Positions 43,211-52,485 of a DNA stretch of 64,000 nt are shown here, one piece after another; positions within the stretch are counted from its first letter, which is position 1; each line of letters opens with the position of its first letter. A model generated the notes under the pieces. It had not been told where the DNA came from. It did not search any database and worked only from the letters and a program-made list of their open reading frames with translations. Origin of the DNA: CAZSHG01 sp964606695 [NCBI: uncultured bacterium] (GTDB lineage: Bacteria; UBP14; UBA6098); assembly GCA_964606695.1 (NCBI GenBank), contig CAZSHG010000014.1, forward strand, positions 22,870 to 86,869, written 5' to 3'. Made by a program: the position numbers and the translations under genes.

Positions 43211-46063
43211 TCAGACTTCCCTGTCCAGAGTTTCCCGAATTACCCTCGATATCGTTCCCACGGAATAAGGTTTGCGTATCAAGGCGTTCGCGCCCTTTTG
43301 AAGCAGATCGCTCAAGGCCTGGTCGCGTGCGTAACCTGTCGAGATAACGGTTTTAATTTCGGGTTTGATGTTCTTGATATTCCTGTATGCTTCTTCGCCG
43401 CCCATTTCTGGCATTATAATATCGAGTAAGACCAGGTCAATATCGGCGCTTCGGGTTCGCATAATCTCCGTCGCTTCGGCTCCATTGGAGGCCAGTAAAA
43501 CGCTATAACCGAGGTAACCTAACATCGATTTAAGAACAGTTCTGACATGAGGTTCATCATCGACGACCAGGATTGTCTCGTCTCCGCCCGGAAGATCGGT
43601 TTGAGTTTTAACTCTTTCCTCCAATGGGAGTTCTTCGGGGAAATAAGCGGTGAAATTCGATCCCGCGCCCTCCTCCGATTCCACCTGGATAAAACCATCG
43701 TGTTTCTTCACCAGTTTTTGCACCAGGGATAAACCCAACCCCATTCCCGCGCCCACTCGTTCTGTGCTCGAGAAGGGTCTGAATATGGTTTCCAGTTCCT
43801 GTTTACTAAATCCACGGCCGGTATCTCGAACGGAAATCCAGACATATCTACCAGGTCTGATACTCTCGTCGTTGACGAAATTGGATGATTCATAGGTCGT
43901 ATTTCCGGTAATTATCGATAATTCGCCCCCCTCGGGCATGGACTCGACCGCGTTAACCATAAGGTTTAGAACTATCTGATGTATTTGAGATAAGTTCCCT
44001 CGAATACTATCCGGTCTCGCATCGAAGAAGGTCTTTATGGATAGATTCCCCGCGGGAGGTCTCGGCAGTAGTTCCAGAGCGTCCCGGATTACGGAATGAA
44101 GCGAGAGAATTCTCCCGGTCTTCTCGTGGGTTTCTTTAGTTATTGAAAGCAGTTTGTTGGTTAGTTCACTCAGTCTCTCGGCCTCTTTGCCGATAATATT
44201 AGTAAATTCCTGCTCCTCCCGGTCGTCCTTAATCATCGCTTCGAGCTGATTTACAGCTCCGACAATTCCCATAATACTGTTGTTATAGTCGAGAATGAGG
44301 TCTTCCGTAGCCTGAGTATAACCAACCGATGGTTTTGTCTGGCCGGTTTTAGCCGCTTTTTCACCCGGTTCCTTGTCGTCTATAATGAAGAGGGCGGCTT
44401 TTTCCCCGAAATAACTGACAGCCCTGGGTCTTGCGTTTAACATGATCATGTTGTCCTCGGGGCCGATAATCTCGAACTGGATTTCTTTGGGAGCTTCTTT
44501 CCCTTCGATAAGGTTCTTTATCAAAGCCTCGATACGTGACCTGTGAACCGGCGGGAGTATCCTTGATATCCCACCGGATCGAATCCACTCGGGGCTTCTT
44601 CCCACCAGTTTTCTGAAAGCGTTATTGATGAACAGGATTCTCTGATTATTGAGGACGATTGCGCCATTGGGCATACTCGACAACATCGACCGGAAATTAT
44701 GGTCGGAATTGCGGAGTTTATTCTGGAGCGTTTTGATTCGCGACAGGTCTTTGATAATCCCCAGTGTAAGATCGCCGTCAGATTGTTCCACAACCCTCAC
44801 CGATAACTCGATTGGTCGTCGTTCGCCGTCCGATCTAATCCCTTTTACCTCGTAACATTCGGGAAGGTTTTCCCCTTCTCTACGAAGTTTATACCTTTCT
44901 ACGACCTTCTCCAGATCCTCTCCCTCAAAAAGTTCGACAAAACTCATATTGTTCAATTGCTCAAAGCTATACCCGGTAATATTCTCGAGTCCCTCGTTGA
45001 TATAGACAATCCTGCCCATAATACCCTCTTCATCTCGCAGTGCGAAAAATCCTATATTCCCCGAAGTGGCGGCTCTATTGAAACCCATGAATTCTTTACC
45101 CAAATCCTGTAATTCAGTCTCCAGAACTTCCGCGCGCTTCTTCTCGGCCTCGATGGAAATATTGAAATTACTTATTCTTGCGGAGATGTAGGATAACAAC
45201 ATTCCAATAAGGACAATCAGGACAATTACGAGATATACTATTCCGCCAATATTTTCCCCTTCTTCTTCCTTAGATGATACCATTGACCACTCCCTCCTAA
45301 TCGAGGCAAGGTGGCCGTCCCGTTTTATACTGGAAATGATATCGTCTATCTCGCGCAGGATACTCGCTTTCGCAACCGGGACCGCGAGCACATAATCGTA
45401 TTTCAGCAGGAGGTTTCGGTTCTTTTCGATTTCATCCTGCAACGCCAGATCCGCGAGAATATAATCCCCCACCATGGTCGGGAGGACGGCTATATCGAGT
45501 TCCTTTTCATAAACGCTCTCTATGGAATTGTAAGGCGAAAGCGTGAAGATATTCGGCGCGTCGCAACTCGATTTAATCAATTCGCGGACGGGGCTATAAT
45601 TATGAATCCCGATACTCATTTCGCAAAGCTCTCCCAGATCGTCTATCTCCGATATACTGCCGAGACAATAGAAGGAAAATTGGCATTCGAGTATGGTATT
45701 GGAGTAATCGAAACGTCCCTCGAACCGCTTATTCTTGAATACTCCCATTAAAATATCGCAACGATTCTCTATTGATGAAATATCGGAGTTTCCCAGGTCG
45801 ATCGGTATAATCCTAACCGTTTTTCCGAGCCTTTTGCCTATTTCATCCGCGATATCCACCAAAAATCCGGTCGGTTTTCTATCTTTATCGACAAAACTGA
45901 AGGGCGACAGATTATTATCCACGCCTACAAGGAGGGTGTCGGTCTCATCGAGCCAATTAGTAACGGAGGAATCTTCTATCTGCGCAAATAGGGGTATCGC
46001 GAAAAACAAGGCAATGAAAATAAAGCAGGTTATCTCTTTGTATTTCAGTTTATTACACCACAT
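43211..46063 (-). CDS. Hybrid sensor kinase with solute-binding sensor, lacking the phospho-accepting His
   Basis: I choose ATG 46063; GTG and TTG starts lie just upstream. The 950-residue protein has a signal/anchor, a periplasmic family 3 solute-binding domain (about 45-265: LLVGVDNNLSPFSFVDKDRK), a transmembrane helix (VYLVIVLIVLIGMLL), two PAS domains (about 330-570), a dimerisation helix, an intact HATPase domain (NLMVNAVESM, DTGRGFS, GMGLGLSLVQKL) and a C-terminal receiver with Asp (VLLDIIMP) and Lys (IRKPYS). Where relatives have AHDFNN it reads ILDYNN near residue 590 (codon CTC at 44293-44291), so the phosphorylated His is Leu. Confidence 0.88.
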   Translation of the reverse strand: MWCNKLKYKEITCFIFIALFFAIPLFAQIEDSSVTNWLDETDTLLVGVDNNLSPFSFVDKDRKPTGFLVDIADEIGKRLGKTVRIIPIDLGNSDISSIENRCDILMGVFKNKRFEGRFDYSNTILECQFSFYCLGSISEIDDLGELCEMSIGIHNYSPVRELIKSSCDAPNIFTLSPYNSIESVYEKELDIAVLPTMVGDYILADLALQDEIEKNRNLLLKYDYVLAVPVAKASILREIDDIISSIKRDGHLASIRREWSMVSSKEEEGENIGGIVYLVIVLIVLIGMLLSYISARISNFNISIEAEKKRAEVLETELQDLGKEFMGFNRAATSGNIGFFALRDEEGIMGRIVYINEGLENITGYSFEQLNNMSFVELFEGEDLEKVVERYKLRREGENLPECYEVKGIRSDGERRPIELSVRVVEQSDGDLTLGIIKDLSRIKTLQNKLRNSDHNFRSMLSSMPNGAIVLNNQRILFINNAFRKLVGRSPEWIRSGGISRILPPVHRSRIEALIKNLIEGKEAPKEIQFEIIGPEDNMIMLNARPRAVSYFGEKAALFIIDDKEPGEKAAKTGQTKPSVGYTQATEDLILDYNNSIMGIVGAVNQLEAMIKDDREEQEFTNIIGKEAERLSELTNKLLSITKETHEKTGRILSLHSVIRDALELLPRPPAGNLSIKTFFDARPDSIRGNLSQIHQIVLNLMVNAVESMPEGGELSIITGNTTYESSNFVNDESIRPGRYVWISVRDTGRGFSKQELETIFRPFSSTERVGAGMGLGLSLVQKLVKKHDGFIQVESEEGAGSNFTAYFPEELPLEERVKTQTDLPGGDETILVVDDEPHVRTVLKSMLGYLGYSVLLASNGAEATEIMRTRSADIDLVLLDIIMPEMGGEEAYRNIKNIKPEIKTVISTGYARDQALSDLLQKGANALIRKPYSVGTISRVIRETLDREV

Positions 46064-46177
46064 CACATAAGGTATTTTATTAAACAAATCGCCTTTCTAC
46101 ACATAATTAACAGTCTAATAATAAAAAGTTCTTATGTTTTTGCAACAAAAAAATCCCGCTTTTAGTTTCCGCTGTCT

Positions 46178-47245
46178 TCATTTTTTATCCAGAATGCGGT
46201 CTACTTCCCCGATCAGGACTTCTACGGCACTATCTTCCGGTATTCTCCGGACGATTTCGCCGTCCACGAATAATATGAAATCCCCCTGCCCGCCGGCGAT
46301 GCCTATATCTGCTTCTCTCGCCTCCCCGGGGCCGTTGACTTCGCATCCCATAACGGCCACAACAAGCCTTTCTTCAGTTTCCGGTAGAGAGTCCCTTGTT
46401 TTTTTTGCTATCCCTGCGAGATCGACGCGACAGCGTCCGCAAACCGGACAGCTAACGAAATCTATTCCCCCTTCAGTCAAACCGCAGGCTCTAAGTAATG
46501 ACTTCCCGGCGATTACCTCATCGACCGGGTCGCCGGTAATCGAAAATCTAATAGTATCCCCGATACCTTCCAATAATAACGCTCCTATCCCAAGCGTGCC
46601 TTTTATATGGGCTTCGGGCGACAATCCAGCTTCGGTTACTCCGAGGTGTAGTGGATAGTCGTATTTCGTCGAGAATAAATGGTTGGCTTCGATTACATCC
46701 AGCGGATTATGCGATTTAAGCGAAATTACTATATCTTCGAATTGCACATCTTCAAGGACGCGAATTTCCATTTCCGCCGAACGAACCATGCGTTCCGGCA
46801 GTGATAATCCGGCGGGTAAATAATCCGGGAGACTGCCAGCGTTGACTCCCACACGTATGGGAATGCCTTTATCTCGCGCTGTCCCGGCGATTTCTTTTAC
46901 CCTATCGACCGATCCGATATTGCCGGGATTAATCCTGAGTTTGTCGGCACCCATTTCCACAGCGCCTATGGCGAGTTTATAATCGAAATGGATATCGGCC
47001 ACCAGAGGAACATCGACCTCTTCTCGAATGACCTTGAACGATTTCAAAGCACGTTCATCTCTTATAGCAATCCTGATGATATCGCAACCGGCGGCGCGTA
47101 GTCTGCGTATCTGATCGAGAGATGCCCGGATATCCGAGGTGGGGACGTTCAGCATCGACTGCACTGTTATCGGCGCGGAGCCACCAATTGATATTCCGCG
47201 GACGTTTACCATCCGGGTTTTTCGTCGAACGGGTTTTTCGGCCAT
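46178..47245 (-). CDS. ispG: 4-hydroxy-3-methylbut-2-enyl diphosphate synthase (IspG/GcpE)
   Basis: I choose ATG 47245 (AAGGAATAGAT upstream), giving 355 residues; the open frame extends further but without homology. It has the TIM-barrel start VNVRGISIGGSAPITVQSML and the iron-sulfur ligands FVSCPVCGRC and MGCEVNGPGEA. It catalyses the penultimate step of the MEP isoprenoid pathway. It is divergent from the small exported protein at 47349. Confidence 0.96.
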   Translation of the reverse strand: MAEKPVRRKTRMVNVRGISIGGSAPITVQSMLNVPTSDIRASLDQIRRLRAAGCDIIRIAIRDERALKSFKVIREEVDVPLVADIHFDYKLAIGAVEMGADKLRINPGNIGSVDRVKEIAGTARDKGIPIRVGVNAGSLPDYLPAGLSLPERMVRSAEMEIRVLEDVQFEDIVISLKSHNPLDVIEANHLFSTKYDYPLHLGVTEAGLSPEAHIKGTLGIGALLLEGIGDTIRFSITGDPVDEVIAGKSLLRACGLTEGGIDFVSCPVCGRCRVDLAGIAKKTRDSLPETEERLVVAVMGCEVNGPGEAREADIGIAGGQGDFILFVDGEIVRRIPEDSAVEVLIGEVDRILDKK

Positions 47246-47300
47246 ATCTATTCCTTTATATTGGCATAGAGTTTGCGAAATAGCGAAAAAGTAATTGAAC

Positions 47301-47329
47301 TTGACAAATAAAACAGTTCGGTTTATCTT
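47301..47329 (+). promoter_or_regulatory. Probable promoter
   Basis: TTGACA (47301-47306), 17-base spacer, TATCTT (47324-47329), about 20 bases before the start of the small exported protein. Confidence 0.65.
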
Positions 47330-47348
47330 CAAATTGAAGGTAACGCTT

Positions 47349-47702
47349 ATGACAAACTTCCTGATTAAAACACTACTCTTAACCGCGCTTGTAGCCGTCG
47401 CAAGCTGTTCATTCGCCGATGATGCGTCGATTAGCGATAGCCAGTTCGTGATGCTATATGTCGATCTGTCTTTCGCCGCCGAGCAATTCCTCTCGGACTC
47501 CGTGTATCTCTCCGAAGTTCAGGATTCTATTTTCGATGCCCATGGCGTAGCGCGCGAGCAATTCGACACCTACAAAACCGAACTCGACAAATCACCTGAA
47601 CGCTGGAGCGAAATCTGGCAGATGGTGGCTGAGGAACTGGAGAAGCGCGAAGAAAACCTGAAAAGAGCAAAAACAGAAGAAAGCGAAGGGTCTAAAGACT
47701 AA
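47349..47702 (+). CDS. Small exported protein or lipoprotein, unknown function
   Basis: I choose ATG 47349 (GAAGGTAACGCTT upstream; the promoter lies within the longer frame). The 117-residue product has a signal peptide with a possible lipobox (LTALVAVASCSFADD) and a charged, mostly helical body (AAEQFLSDSVYLSEVQDSIF, EELEKREENLKRAKTEE). No family recognised. Its last 11 bases overlap the end of the converging yraN gene. Confidence 0.75.
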   Translation: MTNFLIKTLLLTALVAVASCSFADDASISDSQFVMLYVDLSFAAEQFLSDSVYLSEVQDSIFDAHGVAREQFDTYKTELDKSPERWSEIWQMVAEELEKREENLKRAKTEESEGSKD

Positions 47703-48057
47703 AAGCGTCCTCGATATGACGAATATCGAATCCGCCCGGGACCTTTCGCAAAGCCACCACATCGAACCTATAAGCGCGACAATCTGGATCGTGTTTGTCG
47801 ATCCATACGTTGGCGATTTTGCCAATTTGGCGGCGCTTTGCCGGATTGACCCATCCCACCGGATCGCCTAATTTATCCGAAAAAGCCGTTTTTACCTCAA
47901 TAAAGGCGATTGTTTCGCCGTCGCGGGCTATTATATCCACCTCGCCTTCGCGGATACGCCAGTTACGGTCAATAATCTCCAATCCCTTGCTTACCAGATG
48001 ATCGACGGCTAATTGTTCGCCGATCTTGCCGCGGTCTTTCACGTTCTTCAAATCCAT
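47692..48057 (-). CDS. yraN: YraN/UPF0102-family endonuclease-like protein
   Basis: I choose ATG 48057, overlapping the cysK stop region (TGATATG); 121 residues, the normal family length. The motifs GKIGEQLAVDHL, REGEVDIIARDGETIAFIEVK (E, D and ExK nuclease-like residues) and GWVNPAKRRQI identify the family. UPF0102 proteins have a restriction-nuclease-like fold; their cellular role is not settled. Confidence 0.92.
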   Translation of the reverse strand: MDLKNVKDRGKIGEQLAVDHLVSKGLEIIDRNWRIREGEVDIIARDGETIAFIEVKTAFSDKLGDPVGWVNPAKRRQIGKIANVWIDKHDPDCRAYRFDVVALRKVPGGFDIRHIEDAFSL

Positions 48058-48058
48058 A

Positions 48059-48967
48059 TCAAAAGACACCAGTTGTAATATATTTACATCCATTGTCGGG
48101 AAACAGGGTTACGACGACGGAATCTCCGCCCAGTTCATTTGCGATTTGAATGCTCGCCGAATAGGCCGCCCCCGAGGAAATCCCGCCGAAAACGCCCTCG
48201 CGCGACGTTAATAGCTTTGTATATTTTAACGCGGTATTGGAATCGGTAGTTACGATTCTATCGATAATTCCCATATCGAGTATCTTTGGGATAAATCCGG
48301 CTCCAATCCCCTGGATAGTATGTTTCCCCGGATTGTTACCGTTGAGGACGGCGGATTCAGCCGGTTCGATACCGATAATCCTGACATCTGGATTGGCCTG
48401 TTTCAGAACTCTCCCCACGCCCGTTATAGTCCCGCCGGTGCCGATTCCCGCCACAAATGCGTCGATTTTAGTTCCCAGAGCCTCGATGATTTCCGGGCCA
48501 GTCCCTGTTTCATGTGCTCGCGGGTTAGCCGGATTATTGAACTGATCCGGGATGAACGAATCAGGCAGGCGGACGGCGAGTTCATTCAATCGTTCTATCG
48601 CGCCTTTCATTCCATCATCTGCGGGCGTCAGTTCGATTTCAGCTCCATAAGCTTCGATTAACATCCGCCTTTCGACCGACATATTGTCGGGCATAATTAT
48701 AACGCATCTATAACCTCTTACCGCGCATATCATAGCAAGCGCGATACCCGCGTTGCCGCTTGTAGCTTCGATAACCGTCGTATTCCGGGATAACAGTTCC
48801 CGTCTTTCGGCATCGAGGATCATACTCATCGCAGGGCGGTCTTTTACCGACCCGCCCGGATTGAACATCTCGAGTTTGGCGTAAATCGAGGCACCCTTTT
48901 CATTTCCGCGCAATTTTACGACAGGAGTGTTCCCAATAGTATTTAATATATCATTCCGGCAGAGCAT
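48059..48967 (-). CDS. cysK: Cysteine synthase (O-acetylserine sulfhydrylase)
   Basis: 302 residues from ATG 48967, directly after the cysE stop. PLP-binding Lys42 lies in NPGGSVKDRPA, the substrate loop is ATSGNAGIALAM, and the phosphate loop is GIGTGGTITGVG. It makes cysteine from O-acetylserine and sulfide. cysE directly upstream gives a complete two-step serine-to-cysteine module. Confidence 0.96.
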   Translation of the reverse strand: MLCRNDILNTIGNTPVVKLRGNEKGASIYAKLEMFNPGGSVKDRPAMSMILDAERRELLSRNTTVIEATSGNAGIALAMICAVRGYRCVIIMPDNMSVERRMLIEAYGAEIELTPADDGMKGAIERLNELAVRLPDSFIPDQFNNPANPRAHETGTGPEIIEALGTKIDAFVAGIGTGGTITGVGRVLKQANPDVRIIGIEPAESAVLNGNNPGKHTIQGIGAGFIPKILDMGIIDRIVTTDSNTALKYTKLLTSREGVFGGISSGAAYSASIQIANELGGDSVVVTLFPDNGCKYITTGVF

Positions 48968-49624
48968 CTACTCTTCCCCGGATTCCTGATGTATTTTAAT
49001 GTCCTCTTCGGTTATCTTTCTTAATTGGAGTATTCGATTCTGGAGATCGGCCAGCTTTTCGGCAATCGGGTCGGGCAAATTGCCGTGGTCGAGCCAGGCC
49101 TCATGGACTTTCCTGCCCTTCGATATGACCACTCGTCCCGGAACACCGACGACCGTCGTATCGTGATCCACATCGCGAACGACAACGCTACCCGCGCCTA
49201 TTCGCACCTCGTCGCCTATAGTTATATTGCCGAGGACTTTAGCCCCCGCTCCTATTACTATATTATTGCCGAGAGTCGGATGTCGTTTGCCCTTTTCCTT
49301 GCCCGTTCCACCAAGTGTTACACCCTGGAAAAGAGTAACATTATCGCCGATAATCGTAGTCTCGCCTATAACGACACCCATTCCATGGTCGATAAAGAAT
49401 CCGTGACCGATCACGGCACCTGGATGGATTTCGATTCCAGTGAAGAAACGCGATACTTCGCTGATAATTCTGGCCGGGAACCTCAACTTCAATTTCGCCC
49501 AGAAAAAATGGGCAACTCTATGGAACCATAAAGCGTGCAATCCGGGATAGCATGTTAACGCTTCGATAATATTCCTGCATGCCGGATCCCTGTCAAAAAT
49601 CGATTTCAAACTCCTGAACATCAT
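48968..49624 (-). CDS. cysE: Serine O-acetyltransferase
   Basis: 218 residues starting at ATG 49624 (or 49621), with GAAAGG upstream. It has the N-terminal helical region ([25 protein letters not shown]) and hexapeptide-repeat domain with the catalytic His in [13 protein letters not shown] and [17 protein letters not shown]. It forms O-acetylserine, the substrate of CysK encoded next. The order is cysE-cysK-yraN. Confidence 0.96.
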   Translation of the reverse strand: MMFRSLKSIFDRDPACRNIIEALTCYPGLHALWFHRVAHFFWAKLKLRFPARIISEVSRFFTGIEIHPGAVIGHGFFIDHGMGVVIGETTIIGDNVTLFQGVTLGGTGKEKGKRHPTLGNNIVIGAGAKVLGNITIGDEVRIGAGSVVVRDVDHDTTVVGVPGRVVISKGRKVHEAWLDHGNLPDPIAEKLADLQNRILQLRKITEEDIKIHQESGEE

Positions 49625-49663
49625 GGCCTTTCAACGATCGTCGGGTTCGTATTATTAAATTGA

Positions 49664-49709
49664 AACCGCCCGGTAGCAAAAGAAGATTGAAATGCTTCCG
49701 CCGGGCGGT
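49664..49709 (-). terminator. Stem-loop after the acidic lipoprotein gene
   Basis: ACCGCCCGG (49664-49672) pairs with CCGGGCGGT (49701-49709) around a 28-base loop with some inner pairing. It lies between the lipoprotein gene and cysE; a T-rich tail follows on the minus strand. Confidence 0.55.
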
Positions 49710-49727
49710 GTCGATTATGATAACTGA

Positions 49728-50513
49728 TTATTGGACTCTTGCACCTTTTTGTTTACCGCCTGTTTTCGGTTCAGGTTTGTCCGTTTCGGCTTCGGTTTCT
49801 TCATCGTTTTCCGTTTCCTCGGCTTCCTCGGTCGATATTTCTTCTTCGGATTCCTCCTCCAGCACCACATCCATGCCGAGCACGTCCGCCAGCTTATCGA
49901 AATTCTTTCGGACGAGTTCGATTTCCTTTTCGTTGAGAGCATCCGGTATTTCGCTATCGGTAGTGTCGCTTTCTTTCAATCCTTCTATAGTTTGACGAAT
50001 AACTTCCTTTTGCTCTTCCGGGATATTCGGGTCTTCGAGTTGTTTTTCCATTTCGGCAACCTGTTTATCCATTTCAGTCCTGGCCTCTTCCATGGCGCTT
50101 TTGAAGGCGAGATAGAACATGGCGGCGCTGACCTCTGTCATAGTAAGGTAAAATTCGGCGGTGTTTTCAATTCCGGCACTACGAAGATCCTCGTCGATAT
50201 TGGAAATTTCGGAAAGCGATTTCATGCCCTTTTGGAATTCGTCTTCGGTCTTCTCGACTTCGTCCGATTTTTCCTTCATTGCCTTCTCAAAAATCGGGAA
50301 TTCCCTGATGAATTTATCGATTCGGCTCTGTGTTAATTCGAACTCGCCGTCTTCATTCTTTAGCTTTTCCATTTCCTCGCTGAGTCTCGCGGCGGTTTCT
50401 ACGGTTCCTTCGACTTCTTCGGCCATCTCTTTAGCTTTATCGACGGCCCCACAGCAACCCAGACCGTAGATTGCAATTCCAATTAGGATTAGCGTGATGA
50501 TAGTCTTTTTCAA
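49728..50513 (-). CDS. Acidic coiled-coil lipoprotein of unknown function
   Basis: Starts at TTG 50513 behind an excellent GGAGGGAAA site; 261 residues. Signal peptide with a lipobox-like end (GIAIYGLGCCGAV). The body is almost entirely charged helix (for example EEVEGTVETAARLSEEMEKL) and the last 45 residues are an acidic Glu-rich tail ending in basic GGKQKGARVQ. No family recognised. Confidence 0.8.
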   Translation of the reverse strand: MKKTIITLILIGIAIYGLGCCGAVDKAKEMAEEVEGTVETAARLSEEMEKLKNEDGEFELTQSRIDKFIREFPIFEKAMKEKSDEVEKTEDEFQKGMKSLSEISNIDEDLRSAGIENTAEFYLTMTEVSAAMFYLAFKSAMEEARTEMDKQVAEMEKQLEDPNIPEEQKEVIRQTIEGLKESDTTDSEIPDALNEKEIELVRKNFDKLADVLGMDVVLEEESEEEISTEEAEETENDEETEAETDKPEPKTGGKQKGARVQ

Positions 50514-50675
50514 TTTCCCTCCAATTGATAGAAGTTGTTTACGATAAAATCGTAATAATATCCTCTAAAGTCAAATGGAAACTGATATTTTTTATACTTC
50601 CACACAATAATCCCAATTATATACGATTACCGTGCGCTTTCGTCGAAATCCGGGGATTATTATGGACTTCGTGTA

Positions 50676-50704
50676 TTGACATCGGCAACTTCGCTTATTA
50701 AATT
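50676..50704 (+). promoter_or_regulatory. Probable purD promoter
   Basis: TTGACA (50676-50681), 17-base spacer, TAAATT (50699-50704), 34 bases before the purD start. Confidence 0.6.
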
Positions 50705-50738
50705 GTTTTGTTATTGAAATTAACCGAGGAGATAGAAA

Positions 50739-52007
50739 ATGAAAATACTCGTAATCGGCGGCGGCGGCAGGGAACACGCGATAGTCTGGAAGCTCTCGCA
50801 AAGCCGTTTCGTTGAAAAGATATATTGTGCTCCGGGCAACGCCGGAATAGCTCAAATAGCCGAATGCGTGAATATCGCCGATAACGATATACGCAATCTC
50901 GCCTCTTTCGTGGAAAAGGCCGGCGTGGATTTTACAGTTGTCGGTCCCGAAGCTCCCCTATCGGAAGGTATTGTCGATTATTTCAACAGCCGTAAGTTGA
51001 ATATCTTCGGGCCGGGACAGGAAGCCGCCAAGATAGAATCCAGCAAGATCTATGCGAAAGAATTCATGAACGAATTTCACATCCCCACAGCAAGTTTCGT
51101 CAAATTCGATACCGTCGAGGATGCGATACATTTCGTGGAGAACCACAAACTGCCGCTGGTAATCAAAGCCGATGGCCTCGCGGCGGGCAAGGGAACCGTG
51201 GTGGCCGAAAACATCGAGGAAGCCAAGGACGCTATTAGAAGAGCTATGATCGAACGTGCCTGGGGCGAAGCCGGACGGAGGATTCTTATCGAAGAATTCA
51301 TCCTAGGAAGGGAGGTATCCGTCCTGGCATTCACCGACGGTAAAACGGTCGTGCCGATGGTAACAAGCACGGATTACAAGCGCGCTTACGACGGCGGTGT
51401 CGGCCCGAATACCGGCGGCATGGGAACTATTTCACCTAATCCGAATCTGGACGACAAGATACTCAAGAGGATAAATGAGGAAATCCTTCAACCGACGATA
51501 GACGGTCTGCGTTATCGCGGCACGCCTTTCAAAGGCGTAATATATCCCGGTTTGATGATAGTAGATGGCGAGTTTAAAGTCCTCGAATACAACTGCCGAT
51601 TCGGCGATCCCGAAACTCAGGTAGTCCTCCCCCTTCTGGAAACCGACCTGATGGAAATAATGTTACACATCCACCACAATAAACTGCACGAGGCGGAAAT
51701 AGAATGGAAAAAGGAAACATCCGCGATGTGCGTGGTTATGGCAAGCGGCGGTTATCCTAAGAGATATAAGAAGGGAACGGAGATCGAGGGACTCGATAAA
51801 ATTAGGGATAACCAGACTTATGTATTCCACGCGGGCACCGCGAAATCCGGCGATAAGATAGTTACGGACGGTGGAAGAGTCCTCGGAGTAACGGCCTGGG
51901 ACAGAAGTTTGAAAAAAGCCCGCGACCGCGCTTACAAAGCCGTCGATATGATAAAGTGGGATAAGGAATTCCATCGAAACGATATAGGCAAGAATTTCAT
52001 CCTTTAG
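50739..52007 (+). CDS. purD: Phosphoribosylamine-glycine ligase (PurD)
   Basis: 422 residues from ATG 50739 (CGAGGAGATAGAAA). Start LVIGGGGREHAIVWKL, then the ATP-grasp core (LPLVIKADGLAAGKGTVVA) and RFGDPETQVVLPLL. It performs the second step of purine synthesis. purE follows 13 bases later; the rest of the purine pathway is not in the window. Confidence 0.97.
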   Translation: MKILVIGGGGREHAIVWKLSQSRFVEKIYCAPGNAGIAQIAECVNIADNDIRNLASFVEKAGVDFTVVGPEAPLSEGIVDYFNSRKLNIFGPGQEAAKIESSKIYAKEFMNEFHIPTASFVKFDTVEDAIHFVENHKLPLVIKADGLAAGKGTVVAENIEEAKDAIRRAMIERAWGEAGRRILIEEFILGREVSVLAFTDGKTVVPMVTSTDYKRAYDGGVGPNTGGMGTISPNPNLDDKILKRINEEILQPTIDGLRYRGTPFKGVIYPGLMIVDGEFKVLEYNCRFGDPETQVVLPLLETDLMEIMLHIHHNKLHEAEIEWKKETSAMCVVMASGGYPKRYKKGTEIEGLDKIRDNQTYVFHAGTAKSGDKIVTDGGRVLGVTAWDRSLKKARDRAYKAVDMIKWDKEFHRNDIGKNFIL

Positions 52008-52020
52008 GAGGGTTTTCGAA

Positions 52021-52485
52021 ATGGTAAAAGTAGCTATAGTAAGTGGAAGCACTTCGGACGAGGAGCTTGTAAAACGTGTGGGCGAATACCTCGACCGGTT
52101 CGGTATCGATTATGAGGAATTCGTTATTTCGGCGCATCGCCAGCCGGACACCTGCAGGGAATTCGCAACTTCCGCCGTCAAAAAGGGTTTCAGTTTGATA
52201 ATCGCGATAGCCGGATTAGCCGCGCATTTGCCGGGCGTAATATCCAGCATGACTGAACTTCCCGTAATCGGCGTACCGGCTGAAGGCGGCGCGTTAAACG
52301 GCATCGACGCTTTGTTGTCGATAGTCCAGATGCCGGGTTCGACGCCGGTCGGAACAATGGCCATAGGCAAACACGGCGCGAAAAACGCCGCGATATTCGC
52401 CGCGAGAATACTTGCATTACAGGACGAAAAAATCGCGTCGAAACTGGCAGAATATCGCTCAAAGTTGGCCGAGGGCGGGAAGTAA
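52021..52485 (+). CDS. purE: N5-CAIR mutase / AIR carboxylase catalytic subunit (PurE)
   Basis: 154 residues from ATG 52021 (TAGGAGGGTTTTCGAA). SGSTSDEELVKRVGEYLDRF, then SAHRQPDTCREFA, AIAGLAAHLPGVISSMT and PVIGVPAEGGALNGIDALLS. It acts in purine ring synthesis. Its stop overlaps the next start (TAATG). Confidence 0.96.
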   Translation: MVKVAIVSGSTSDEELVKRVGEYLDRFGIDYEEFVISAHRQPDTCREFATSAVKKGFSLIIAIAGLAAHLPGVISSMTELPVIGVPAEGGALNGIDALLSIVQMPGSTPVGTMAIGKHGAKNAAIFAARILALQDEKIASKLAEYRSKLAEGGK

